A DNA stretch of 35,956 nucleotides. Source: CAYTNY01 sp964439215. Lineage in GTDB: Bacteria > Oederibacteriota > PGYV01 > CAYTNY01. Of this stretch, positions 19,352 to 27,418 are shown piece after piece (position 1 is the first letter of the stretch; the number at the start of each line of letters is the position of its first letter). The position numbers were made by a program, and so were the translations under genes. The notes below the pieces were generated by a model, which searched no databases, had not been told where the DNA came from, and saw nothing but the letters and a program-made list of their open reading frames with translations. Location: assembly GCA_964439215.1 (NCBI GenBank), contig CAYTNY010000015.1, positions 1 to 35,956 of the forward strand, in the 5' to 3' direction.

Positions 19352-20227
19352 ATGCCGTTAAAGCTTGGTTTGCCGAAAGGAAGTCTTCAGGAGTCCACAT
19401 TCAATATTTTCAGAAAGGCGGGATTTGATATAAAAGCGGATTCCAGAAGTTATTATCCCCGTGTTGATGATGATGAACTGAAAATAACTCTTGTGCGGGC
19501 CCAGGAAATGGCCAGATATGTGGCGGAAGGTATTTTTGACGCAGGGCTTACCGGAGAGGACTGGGTTGAAGAATCCGGCGAATCGGTGAAGAAAGTCGCT
19601 AATCTTGTTTATGGAAAAGTGGGTATGAGGCCGGTAAGATGGGTGCTTGCCGCTCCCGAAGGTTCGAAAATACGCGGAATAAAAGATCTGAAAGGAAAAA
19701 GAATATCAACGGAACTTGTAAATACCACGAGGAAATGGCTGAAGAAAAAAGGGGTTGCGGACGCAAAGGTTGAGTTTTCCTGGGGGGCCACCGAAGCAAA
19801 GCCGCCGCATCTTGCGGATGCAATTGTTGAACTGACGGAAACAGGGTCGTCGCTTCGGGCCAATAAACTGAAGATTATTGACACCATAATGGAATCAACC
19901 ACAGTGATGATAGCAAATAAAGAATCCTGGAAAAGCGCGGCTAAAAAGAAAAAACTGGAAAATATTATGCTGCTTTTAAAAGGCGCGCTGAATGCGGAAG
20001 AAAAAGTGGGACTAAAGCTTAATGTGAGGGAAAAAGACCTGCAAAAAGTACTGAAAATCCTTCCGGCGTTGAAAAGGCCCTCGGTTTCCCTGCTTCTCGG
20101 GCTGAAAGGATGGGCCGCGATAGAAGTTGTGATCAACGAGAAGATCGTCAGAGAACTTATTCCGGAATTAACGGAAAACGGCGCGGAGGATATTATAGAG
20201 TACCCTTTAAATAAGGTAATCTATTGA
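19352..20227 (+). CDS. hisG: ATP phosphoribosyltransferase, long form
   Basis: Catalyses the first step of histidine biosynthesis: ATP plus PRPP gives phosphoribosyl-ATP and pyrophosphate, in the cytoplasm. The 291 residues match the long, self-regulated form (about 290-300) rather than the short HisG that needs HisZ. The N-terminus has LGLPKGSLQEST and GIFDAGLTGEDWV. The PRPP-binding stretch is VELTETGSSLRANKL from about residue 159. The C-terminal part (about 215-290, ending near EDIIEYPLNKVIY) matches the regulatory HisG_C domain that binds histidine for feedback inhibition. No other his gene is in the window. The ATG at 19352 has AGGAGG six bases upstream. The TGA overlaps the next ATG by one base (TGATG). 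Confidence 0.95.
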   Translation: MPLKLGLPKGSLQESTFNIFRKAGFDIKADSRSYYPRVDDDELKITLVRAQEMARYVAEGIFDAGLTGEDWVEESGESVKKVANLVYGKVGMRPVRWVLAAPEGSKIRGIKDLKGKRISTELVNTTRKWLKKKGVADAKVEFSWGATEAKPPHLADAIVELTETGSSLRANKLKIIDTIMESTTVMIANKESWKSAAKKKKLENIMLLLKGALNAEEKVGLKLNVREKDLQKVLKILPALKRPSVSLLLGLKGWAAIEVVINEKIVRELIPELTENGAEDIIEYPLNKVIY

Positions 20228-20625
20228 TGAAAAAAAGTTTTATTCTGTTTTTTTTGTTTGTTCTTGTTTGTTGGATTTCGGCGTTTGATCTGATTCGGGA
20301 AGAAGAGAATTTTTATGCGGACATAACGTCAAGTGCGGAATATAATTACCGGCCGGAATTTGTGGAAGAAAAATACGAGAAAAATTTCATTATTGAAGAT
20401 ATAAAAGTAGGCCTGGTTCAGTCCGTGCCTTTTGGATTTTTATTTTCAACCGCGTATATATTTTTATATGAGGGTTTTGAACAGGAAAAATGGCCGCCGG
20501 ATCTGAAAGAACCCGGCGAATATAAAGGAGTGTATTATTCTTTTATCGGAGGGCTTGCGGCGGTGTCGACAGTTCTGAATTTTATGGTTTATTATGAATA
20601 TGGAGACAATAAAAAGGAGGATTAA
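20227..20625 (+). CDS. Small membrane protein of unknown function
   Basis: 132 residues, no family recognised. The N-terminus (MKKSFILFFLFVLVCWISAF) is a signal peptide or membrane anchor. An acidic, tyrosine-rich middle follows (about residues 22-60), then two hydrophobic stretches around VGLVQSVPFGFLFSTAYIFL and YSFIGGLAAVSTVLNFMVYY, ending in a charged tail. This resembles small envelope proteins with a DUF5683-like two-helix layout, but I cannot assign one. Start: ATG 20227 overlaps the hisG stop, implying translational coupling; an in-frame TTG at 20224 is less likely. Only three bases separate it from pgi, so it sits inside a hisG-pgi transcript. Confidence 0.75.
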   Translation: MKKSFILFFLFVLVCWISAFDLIREEENFYADITSSAEYNYRPEFVEEKYEKNFIIEDIKVGLVQSVPFGFLFSTAYIFLYEGFEQEKWPPDLKEPGEYKGVYYSFIGGLAAVSTVLNFMVYYEYGDNKKED

Positions 20626-20628
20626 AGC

Positions 20629-22053
20629 ATGGCGAAAAGCAAAGGCAAAAGACGCGCATTAAAACTTGATTACAACAATATGATGAAAAGTTCTGTGGGG
20701 GCAAAAGGAATTACAGAGGCGGATATAAATAAATTAAAGCCAAAACTGAAAAAAGCGCATAAGGCCCTGCTTCAGAAAAGGGAAGACAATAAACTGGGAT
20801 TCATGATGCTTCCTTATGATATTGAGACAAGAGAGGCAGTAAAAAAAACAGCGGCAGGTATAAAAGCGGATTTTGAAAATCTTGTTGTCCTTGGAATAGG
20901 CGGCTCTGCCCTTGGGACTATCGCTGTCCATAGGGCCGTAAAGCATCCTTTCTATAATCTTCTCGGCGCGGAAAAAAGAAAGGGCCCGAAACTGTTTGTT
21001 ATGGACAATGTGGATCCGGAAACTGCCGCGGGAATATTTGATGTAATAGATATTAAAAAAACCTGTGTTAATATAATATCAAAATCCGGGTCAACCGCTG
21101 AAACAGCGGCTTTTATGAAGATATTCTGGAAAAAAACAGCAGATCTGGGAAAAAACAAAGTGAAAATACTGAAAGAACATATTGTAATAACCACGGATAA
21201 AGAAAAAGGCGCTTTGAGGCCTCTTGTAAATAAATACGGTCTTGCTTCATTTGTTGTGCCTGATAATGTTGGAGGAAGATTTTCAGTGCTTACTCCGGTG
21301 GGTCTGCTTCCTTTAGCCGCTGCCGGCGTGAACATAGATGAACTTTTAAAGGGTGCGGCTTTTATGGATACCATTGTGTCAAATGAAAATATATGGAAAA
21401 ATCCGGCCTATTTAAGAGCGGTTATGCATTATATTTCGGATATAAAATTTAACAGGAAGATAGATGTGATGATGCCTTATTCCAATGCGTTAAAAGATAT
21501 TGCTGACTGGTATGCGCAGCTTTGGGCCGAATCACTGGGGAAAAAGTATTCAAACGAGGGCAAAATTGTAAATGCGGGGCTTACACCGGTTAAAGCGCTG
21601 GGAGCAACCGACCAGCATTCTCAGGCGCAGCTGTATATGGAAGGGCCTTATGACAAAGTGATAACATTTATAAGAACAGAAAAATTCAGGCAGGACGCGG
21701 TTCTTCCGGATAATTTTAAGGATGTTGACGCAATGGCCTATCTTTCAGGCAAGAGAATGAGTGAACTTTTAAACTCCGAGCAAAAGGCAACGGAGATGGC
21801 GCTTGCGAAAAACAACAGGCCTTCAATGACCATATCAATGCCGGAAATATCCGAGTTTACGGTCGGGCAGCTGCTTTATATGCTGGAGGTTGAAACCGCG
21901 TTCATAGGAGAACTGTATAACATTGATGCATTTGATCAGCCCGGTGTTGAATTGGGAAAAGTTCTCACGTATTCAATGATGGGAAGAAAGGGTTTTGCGG
22001 GGAAAGTGAAAGAACTGGGCATAAAAAAAGGTCTGAAGAAATATACAATATAA
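20629..22053 (+). CDS. pgi: Glucose-6-phosphate isomerase
   Basis: Interconverts glucose-6-phosphate and fructose-6-phosphate in glycolysis and gluconeogenesis. The 474 residues fit the shorter bacterial type (about 450) rather than the 550-residue E. coli type. Visible motifs: VLGIGGSALG from about residue 88, the SIS phosphosugar motif SKSGSTAET from about 151, the family signature GGRFSVLTPVGLLPLAAAG, then WAESLGKK with a catalytic Glu, ATDQHSQAQLYMEGP with a catalytic His, and the C-terminal signature NIDAFDQPGVELGK. All key residues appear present. AAGGAGG at 20614-20620 sets the ATG at 20629. The basic N-terminus (MAKSKGKRR) is slightly longer than usual. Confidence 0.96.
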   Translation: MAKSKGKRRALKLDYNNMMKSSVGAKGITEADINKLKPKLKKAHKALLQKREDNKLGFMMLPYDIETREAVKKTAAGIKADFENLVVLGIGGSALGTIAVHRAVKHPFYNLLGAEKRKGPKLFVMDNVDPETAAGIFDVIDIKKTCVNIISKSGSTAETAAFMKIFWKKTADLGKNKVKILKEHIVITTDKEKGALRPLVNKYGLASFVVPDNVGGRFSVLTPVGLLPLAAAGVNIDELLKGAAFMDTIVSNENIWKNPAYLRAVMHYISDIKFNRKIDVMMPYSNALKDIADWYAQLWAESLGKKYSNEGKIVNAGLTPVKALGATDQHSQAQLYMEGPYDKVITFIRTEKFRQDAVLPDNFKDVDAMAYLSGKRMSELLNSEQKATEMALAKNNRPSMTISMPEISEFTVGQLLYMLEVETAFIGELYNIDAFDQPGVELGKVLTYSMMGRKGFAGKVKELGIKKGLKKYTI

Positions 22054-22069
22054 AATAAGAGGCGGGAAA

Positions 22070-23341
22070 ATGGCGCAAATAAAACCACTTAAAGCAGTAA
22101 TGTACAATACGGAAAAAGTTGATATTTCAAAGGTGATAATGCCTCCGTATGATATTATCAGGGATACTTCGAAATACTATGAAAAAGACCCCTGTAATAT
22201 TATAAGGATAGATAAAGGCGCAGGCAGTGAATCGGATGATGAAAACAACAACAAATACACCCGCGCCCGTAAATTTATGGATGAATGGATGAATAAGGGG
22301 GTTTTAAAAAAGGACGATAAGGAAAATATATACGTATATGCCCAGGAATACAAAACTCCTGACGGTGAAAAACATGAAATGGTGAGTTTTTTTGCCGCGG
22401 TTAAAATAGAAGAATTTGATAAAAAAATAATACTGCCGCATGAAAAAACCCATTCCGGCCCTAAAAAGGACCGGCTGGAGCTTATGCGCAGCACGCATTC
22501 AAATACAAGCCCTATCCTCTCTCTTTATTTTGACAGTGACAGGGCCATTGACGGAAAGCTCAGGGCGTGTATCAATAAAACAATGCCCTTTGTGGATTTC
22601 AGGGATGAAGACGACATAAGATACCGCATGTGGAGGCTGCCGGAAGAAGAAAAAAAACAGATCATTGAAGGCCTGAAAGAAAAGCAGCTTTTTATTGCCG
22701 ATGGACACCATCGGTATGAAACAGCTCTTGCGTTCAGAAATGAAATGAGAGAAAAAGGCGAAGACGGAGAGTATGATTATATATTAATGTCGCTTATAAG
22801 CATGGAGCATTCGGGGATAACCATACTTCCCACTCACAGAATGAAAAATAAATTTGAAAAAAATATTTTTGAAAATAAAAAAATTGAAGAATTTTTTAAT
22901 GTTGAACCGCAGGAGAACGTTTCGGTTTTAAGGAAAAAAATGATTAAAAGGAACGGGGAAAAACTGATAGGAATTGTATCTGCCGAAAGTTCATATATTC
23001 TGCGTTTGAAAGAAGAAAAATACAGAGAATGTGTTGATACGTCCGTGCACAGTCTTGATTATTATATGCTGGATGCGTCTGTGCTTCACGGACTTCTTTT
23101 TGAAAAAATCCTGAATATGGATGAGAAAGAGATCAATGAAGGGATAGATTATACTCCGGATATAGATGAAGCAATTGAAAAGGCAGTAAAGGGGATTGTG
23201 GAAATATCTTTTTTGCTGGGGCCCGCGGATGTTGAAGAGGTAAAGAGCATATCCCTGAATGATGAGGTTATGCCGCAGAAAAGCACGTATTTTCTTCCGA
23301 AGCTGGCAACCGGTTTTCTTATAAATAAAATGGGGAAGTGA
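22070..23341 (+). CDS. DUF1015 family protein
   Basis: 423 residues, soluble, no signal peptide. The N-terminal IKPLKAVMYN and the MPPYDII motif, plus IADGHHRYETALAFRNEM at about residues 208-225, are hallmarks of the DUF1015 family, widespread in bacteria. The family is often seen near serine-biosynthesis genes and has been suggested to be related to ParB-fold serine kinases; that is from memory and weak, and no serine gene lies here. The conserved Asp-Gly-His-His looks like an active-site loop. It starts 16 bases after pgi and ends 7 bases before rarA, so it is co-transcribed with them. Function unknown. Confidence 0.9.
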   Translation: MAQIKPLKAVMYNTEKVDISKVIMPPYDIIRDTSKYYEKDPCNIIRIDKGAGSESDDENNNKYTRARKFMDEWMNKGVLKKDDKENIYVYAQEYKTPDGEKHEMVSFFAAVKIEEFDKKIILPHEKTHSGPKKDRLELMRSTHSNTSPILSLYFDSDRAIDGKLRACINKTMPFVDFRDEDDIRYRMWRLPEEEKKQIIEGLKEKQLFIADGHHRYETALAFRNEMREKGEDGEYDYILMSLISMEHSGITILPTHRMKNKFEKNIFENKKIEEFFNVEPQENVSVLRKKMIKRNGEKLIGIVSAESSYILRLKEEKYRECVDTSVHSLDYYMLDASVLHGLLFEKILNMDEKEINEGIDYTPDIDEAIEKAVKGIVEISFLLGPADVEEVKSISLNDEVMPQKSTYFLPKLATGFLINKMGK

Positions 23342-23348
23342 AGTTTAT

Positions 23349-24656
23349 ATGAATCTTTTTCAGGATGAAGAAGCCGGAAAAAGAAAGCGGGCGCAGCCGC
23401 TTGCGTTTCGTATGAGGCCCGGGAGGCTGGAGGATTTTAAGGGGCACCCTGAAATATCCGGCAGCGGGGGTTTTTTAAGAAAGGCCCTTGAAAAAGGCGT
23501 TATACCTTCTATGATATTCTGGGGGCCGCCGGGCTCCGGGAAAACAACACTTGCGGCAATAGCCGCTTCTTTTATAAACGCGGATTTTGAATCGCTTTCA
23601 GCGGTAACCAGCGGAATAAAAGATGTGAAAGCTGTTATGGAAAGAGCGAAAAATAATATCAGTTCCGGGAAAAAGACTATTTTATTTCTGGATGAAATAC
23701 ACAGATTTAATAAAGCCCAGCAGGATGCGTTTCTGCCTTTTGTTGAAGACGGGACTATAATACTTATGGGGGCAACGACGGAAAATCCTTCTTTTGAAGT
23801 AAATTCGGCTCTGCTTTCAAGGATGAAAGTGATAATTTTAAAGCCTTTGGACCGGGAAGCCCTGAAAGAAATTATAGAGAATGCGGTAAGAGATGCCGAA
23901 AATGGACTGGGGAAAAGAAAAATAAAAGTTGAAGAAGAAGTATATGACATGGTTGATGTACTGTCAAACGGGGATGCCAGAGCGGCCCTTAACATAATAG
24001 AGATAATTGACAGCCTTAAACAGGAGGACGAATATACAATAACACCAAAAGACGTGAAATATGCGGCGGAAAAAAAATCCTTTATGTATGACAAAAAAGG
24101 AGAAGAACACTATAATCTTATCTCGGTGCTTCATAAGAGCATGAGGGACTCGGATCCTGATGCGGCGGCTTACTGGGCCGTACGTATGATACAAAGCGGA
24201 GAGGATCCGCTTTATATTGCAAGAAGAATGATAAGATTTGCTTCAGAAGATATAGGAATGGCTGATACGAACGCGCTTTTAACCGCGATTGCCGCAAGGG
24301 ACGCATATCACATGCTTGGCTCTCCGGAAGGGGATCTGTCGCTTGTTCATGCCGCGGTTTATCTTGCGTGTGCTCCGAAAAGCAATGCTGTTTATGCGGC
24401 AGAAAACAGGATAAAACAGGATTTAAAGGAATTCAGGGATGAACCTGTTCCGATAAGCATGAGGAACGCTCCCACAAAACTTATGAAAGAGACAGGCTAC
24501 GGAAAAGGATATAAATACGCCCATGATTATGAAGGCGGTTTTGTTAAGCAGCAGCATCTGCCGGATAAACTTAAGAACAGAAGATATTATAACCCCGCGG
24601 AAAACGGAAATGAAAAAGCGATAAAAGAAAGGCTGGAAAAGTGGAGAAAAGAATAA
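23349..24656 (+). CDS. rarA: Replication-associated recombination protein A (AAA+ ATPase)
   Basis: RarA (MgsA) is a clamp-loader-like AAA+ ATPase that acts at stalled replication forks in the cytoplasm. The 435 residues match the family's usual 430-450. In order: N-terminal AFRMRPGRLEDFKGHPEI; Walker A GPPGSGKTT at about residue 59; Walker B ILFLDEIHRFNKAQQDAFLP; sensor 1 GATTENPSFEVNSALLSR; sensor 2 NGDARAALNIIE; a C-terminal tetramerisation domain with RMIRFASEDIGMAD; and the end KNRRYYNPAENGNE. All nucleotide-binding residues are present. The last 16 bases overlap the next gene. Confidence 0.95.
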   Translation: MNLFQDEEAGKRKRAQPLAFRMRPGRLEDFKGHPEISGSGGFLRKALEKGVIPSMIFWGPPGSGKTTLAAIAASFINADFESLSAVTSGIKDVKAVMERAKNNISSGKKTILFLDEIHRFNKAQQDAFLPFVEDGTIILMGATTENPSFEVNSALLSRMKVIILKPLDREALKEIIENAVRDAENGLGKRKIKVEEEVYDMVDVLSNGDARAALNIIEIIDSLKQEDEYTITPKDVKYAAEKKSFMYDKKGEEHYNLISVLHKSMRDSDPDAAAYWAVRMIQSGEDPLYIARRMIRFASEDIGMADTNALLTAIAARDAYHMLGSPEGDLSLVHAAVYLACAPKSNAVYAAENRIKQDLKEFRDEPVPISMRNAPTKLMKETGYGKGYKYAHDYEGGFVKQQHLPDKLKNRRYYNPAENGNEKAIKERLEKWRKE

Positions 24657-25690
24657 TATTAGTTATGGCGTGTCTGGTGCTGTTTGTCTTTCGGACCTTT
24701 GCCGAAGAGGGAAATCAAGAGGATCAGTTCCTGAATGTACAGGTGAAAGAAATTCATTTTTTTATAACGCCCTCTTTTCGTTTTGTTCTTCCCGATACAA
24801 GCATAAAGATAGGGATGAAGCAGGATATAGGAAAAACTGTTCTGGAAGGACAGACCGAATACAACTATTTATACAGCCGGATGAATTATCTGCTGAAATA
24901 TTCACTGGATGTTTTTATGAAACTGGAAGTGTCTCTGTATGACAATATAAGTTTTGAGCAGATCTATCAGCAGAATAAATATCTTCAGAGGAACAGGGGC
25001 CTGTCCGGGGCGGTTATTACTCCGGCAATATTTGATATATGTACAATAACACAGCGTATAAGAAATGAAACCGCTTATATGGCGAATCTAAACGAGGATT
25101 TTGATATTGAAGAAGGGAACCTTCTGCTTTGGAACACGGGGATACGCTTTGATTTTCCCTGGGTTGATCTGAATTTTAACATTCAAAAGGCGTTTCCCCA
25201 TGAAATCTCAAAATACAATTATCTTGTAATGGACGTATCGGCCTGTGCGGGATTTAAAATAAACAACAGGAATAAGATTTCATATGCGCTGGAGTACGGG
25301 AACGTTCTGGAGCGCCTGGATATTCCTCTGTGGAAAATTCGGACCATGGGAGGATATCACAGGATGATGGGGTATTCTGTTGATGAAATACAGGGATATT
25401 ACAAAATGTACGGGAAAATAAGATATGATTTCCTGGCGTTTGAGGAGATAAATAAGGAGTTTTTTGTTCTGAAACTGATTGACATAAATACATTCTGTAT
25501 AGTTGAGGCCGGCCATGCGGGATCAGCGGAAGAACTTACCGCGGTTAATAATTATAAATTCAGCGCCGCTGCGGGGATCCGGCTCAGGATCCGTTACAGG
25601 GACAGATTAAATATGGATCTTGCTTTTGTGCTTGCCAGAGCATTTGAAAAGGATTATAATCCGGCATTTTATTTTATCCAGGAGATATAA
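24641..25690 (+). CDS. Probable outer-membrane beta-barrel, Omp85-like C-terminal barrel without POTRA domains
   Basis: 349 residues. The N-terminus MEKRIILVMACLVLFVFRTFA is a signal peptide. The rest is a run of alternating short strands, typical of a barrel. The last third follows the order seen in Omp85/BamA barrels: a glycine-rich loop (GGYHRMMGYSVDEIQGYY), then KIRYDFLAF, then LKLIDINTFCIVEAGHAG, then FSAAAGIRLRIRYRDRLNMD, ending in aromatic FYFIQEI. No POTRA domains are visible and the protein is short, so this is a family-level guess. Start: GTG 24641 gives the signal peptide a basic n-region and a weak GAAAGG eight bases upstream; ATG 24665 would lose the charge. It overlaps rarA by 16 bases, suggesting coupling. 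Confidence 0.7.
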   Translation: MEKRIILVMACLVLFVFRTFAEEGNQEDQFLNVQVKEIHFFITPSFRFVLPDTSIKIGMKQDIGKTVLEGQTEYNYLYSRMNYLLKYSLDVFMKLEVSLYDNISFEQIYQQNKYLQRNRGLSGAVITPAIFDICTITQRIRNETAYMANLNEDFDIEEGNLLLWNTGIRFDFPWVDLNFNIQKAFPHEISKYNYLVMDVSACAGFKINNRNKISYALEYGNVLERLDIPLWKIRTMGGYHRMMGYSVDEIQGYYKMYGKIRYDFLAFEEINKEFFVLKLIDINTFCIVEAGHAGSAEELTAVNNYKFSAAAGIRLRIRYRDRLNMDLAFVLARAFEKDYNPAFYFIQEI

Positions 25691-25748
25691 GGCAAAAAGC
25701 ACAAGGATAAACCGGCGGGATGCCGCGGCCGGGCTAATGGCGAATCTC

Positions 25749-25777
25749 TTGATTTTTGATATATAATGGTATATTAT
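25749..25777 (+). promoter_or_regulatory. Putative promoter for the small GIY-YIG-like gene
   Basis: TTGATT at 25749-25754 and TATTAT at 25772-25777, spacing 17, in a very AT-rich stretch. The gap 25691-25872 holds no other gene I can see. No clear T-tailed terminator follows the upstream gene. Confidence 0.45.
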
Positions 25778-25872
25778 ATAGATGTTTTTTATTTTACAGT
25801 TATTAATATTGCGGTTTTTTTATCCGATGTTCTGCGCCGGAAACAGAAAAGACCGGAGTGGTGGAGTTTAAT

Positions 25873-26214
25873 ATGTCGCTTATTATGTCAGGTTATGTTT
25901 TTACAGGCCCCGTGTCTTTAAATGAATATAAATATGAGGAAGAAAACGGGATTTTCGGTATTTTTTATCTTAAGAATCCGGAAAAAAGAGTTGCCAATTA
26001 TGGGATTTCCTATGTGGCAAGCCTTGATGAAATAAAAGAGCTTAAAGGAGAACTTTCGTCGCACCGGAAATACGAATGCTGGAAAGCGAATGCCATGAGC
26101 AGCAGTGATAATATTTATATAGGGTTATGTTTAACTCCCGGCATGATACCGGAAAAGCAGAAACTTATAATAAGGCGTTTGATATATAAATACAATCCGA
26201 TGTGCAATAAGTAA
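25873..26214 (+). CDS. Small protein resembling a degenerate GIY-YIG-superfamily domain
   Basis: 113 residues, no signal peptide. It opens GYVFTGPVSLNEY, then GIFGIFYL, then ELSSHRKYECWKA, then IYIGLCLTPGM, ending RRLIYKYNPMCNK. This order matches a family of small GIY-YIG-like hypothetical proteins, in which a GxYxI strand, a His-Asp-Arg-x-x-CW segment and a C-terminal R-Y-x-P-x-C stretch recur. Here the GIY is GIF and the nuclease arginine and glutamate are not obvious, so catalysis is doubtful. Start: ATG 25873 has GGAG at 25863-25866, six bases upstream; GTG codons at 25858 and 25861 lack good spacing. It stands alone with its own promoter. Confidence 0.6.
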   Translation: MSLIMSGYVFTGPVSLNEYKYEEENGIFGIFYLKNPEKRVANYGISYVASLDEIKELKGELSSHRKYECWKANAMSSSDNIYIGLCLTPGMIPEKQKLIIRRLIYKYNPMCNK

Positions 26215-26426
26215 ATTGATTCTGATATTATGATAATTAAGGACCGAACGGGACATGTGTTATCCGGCAAAAAGGAATTTCGGAGAAACAGCATATAAAA
26301 ACCGGGATTTATGTCCGCGGCGGTGATTTTATATCCCGGGAGTAAAACGGAAGCCATATATTCTAAACTGTTTTTTTCGTAAAACAGTAAATTTAAGAAT
26401 AATCGGGGCTGATATCCAAACTATTC

Positions 26427-26455
26427 TTGCTTTCTTGAGGATGCTGTGTTAAATT
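26427..26455 (+). promoter_or_regulatory. Putative promoter for the parvulin pair
   Basis: TTGCTT at 26427-26432 and TAAATT at 26450-26455, spacing 17, just before the first foldase gene. A weak match. The gap 26215-26482 also holds an inverted repeat (26367-26374 with 26381-26388) but no gene. Confidence 0.35.
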
Positions 26456-26466
26456 ATCATAATAAT

Positions 26467-26485
26467 GGAGGCTGAAATGTAAATG
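26467..26485 (+). promoter_or_regulatory. Start-stop mini-ORF at the ribosome-binding site of the first parvulin gene
   Basis: GGAGG at 26467-26471 is followed five bases later by ATG TAA at 26477-26482, and then at once by the gene's ATG at 26483. The better-spaced ATG therefore leads to immediate termination, while the gene's own ATG is 11 bases from the Shine-Dalgarno. It may act by termination-reinitiation or may simply be chance. Confidence 0.45.
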
Positions 26486-27418
26486 AAAGTTAAATTACTT
26501 ATTTTAGCGGCCGCGGCAGCCCTTGTTTTTCAGGGGTGTTTTATTAGATGCGGACACTGGAATGAAAAAAATATACTTGCAAGAGTAGATAAGGATTGTG
26601 TCACCATTAAAGAATTTAAAGAAAAAGCGCTGCTTTATAATGTAAAAGTAAGCAATTCAGAGCAGGCAGAAAGTCTTTTACAGGGAATTATAAACGACAG
26701 GCTCTTACTTAATGACGCGGAGAAAAACGGAATAAAGATTGAAAAAGGCGAACTTGAAAAGGAACTGAGTCTTTTTATACCCGGTTATTCAATGAAGGAA
26801 ATAAGAAATATTATGAAAAAAGGAAGGGTCGGGCACAAAGCCTGGCTTAAAGATATAAAAGAAAAAATAATTATAAAGAAGGCAATAAATCATTTTATGA
26901 CGGAAACGGTTGTAATAAACGAAGGAGACGTCAGAGATTATTTTTGGTCAAATATAATACATTTTAGAACGGCGCAGAGAGTAAGGGCGGGTCAGATCGT
27001 TGTTGAAACAAGAGAAAAAGCTTATGAACTGAAAAAAATGCTTAATAAAGGCGCGGATTTTGAGGAACTTGCAAGAAAACATTCGATCGCCTCTGAGGCG
27101 GCTCAGGGCGGCGATCTGGGTTATTTCAGAAAAAAAGATATGCCTGCTTTTATAGCAAATGAGGTTTTTTCACTGAAAGAAGGAAAAACAAGCCGTGTGG
27201 TAAAATCAAGCTATGGCTATCATATATTTAAGGTAAAAGACATCAGGGACGCCAGAACGCCGAAGTTTGAAGATGTAAGAGACAGAGCGCATGAGATTTA
27301 TTTTGAAAATAAAAAAGATGAGTATTTCAGCCGGTGGATGAAACAGCTCAGAGATGATGCGGAAATAGAGATATATAATAAAAAACTGAAGAAACTTTTT
27401 AAGGAGGAAAATGTATGA
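26483..27418 (+). CDS. Parvulin-type peptidyl-prolyl isomerase, probable lipoprotein (PrsA/SurA-like)
   Basis: 311 residues. The N-terminus MKVKLLILAAAAALVFQGC looks like a lipoprotein signal with Cys19 as the lipid site, although Phe-Gln before Gly-Cys is a loose lipobox. A SurA-N-like helical region follows (about 30-155), then a PpiC rotamase domain (about 165-260) with AGQIVVETREKAYEL, GADFEELARKHS, AAQGGDLGYFRKKDM and SSYGYHIFKV, and a charged helical tail. Such proteins help exported proteins fold in the periplasm. The stop overlaps the next start (ATGA at 27415-27418), so the two foldases are coupled. An Asn-Lys-rich, lysine-heavy composition contrasts with the acidic surface proteins nearby. 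Confidence 0.88.
   Translation: MKVKLLILAAAAALVFQGCFIRCGHWNEKNILARVDKDCVTIKEFKEKALLYNVKVSNSEQAESLLQGIINDRLLLNDAEKNGIKIEKGELEKELSLFIPGYSMKEIRNIMKKGRVGHKAWLKDIKEKIIIKKAINHFMTETVVINEGDVRDYFWSNIIHFRTAQRVRAGQIVVETREKAYELKKMLNKGADFEELARKHSIASEAAQGGDLGYFRKKDMPAFIANEVFSLKEGKTSRVVKSSYGYHIFKVKDIRDARTPKFEDVRDRAHEIYFENKKDEYFSRWMKQLRDDAEIEIYNKKLKKLFKEENV

Noticed and set aside
23360..24094. A 244-codon minus-strand frame opposite rarA
   Set aside because: It lies wholly inside a gene with all RarA motifs, is Ser/Phe/Ile-rich as expected of an antisense shadow, and resembles nothing known.
25705..25760. GC-rich CGGC/GCCG stem after the barrel gene as a terminator
   Set aside because: The stem is only about four pairs plus a bulge, and the T-rich stretch is too far downstream.
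26302..26338. Inverted repeat CCGGGAT / ATCCCGG as a terminator
   Set aside because: The loop is long and there is no T run after the second arm.
26367..26388. Hairpin ACTGTTTT / AAAACAGT as a rho-independent terminator
   Set aside because: The stem is AT-rich and is followed by AAATTT rather than a T run, so it is at most a weak hairpin.
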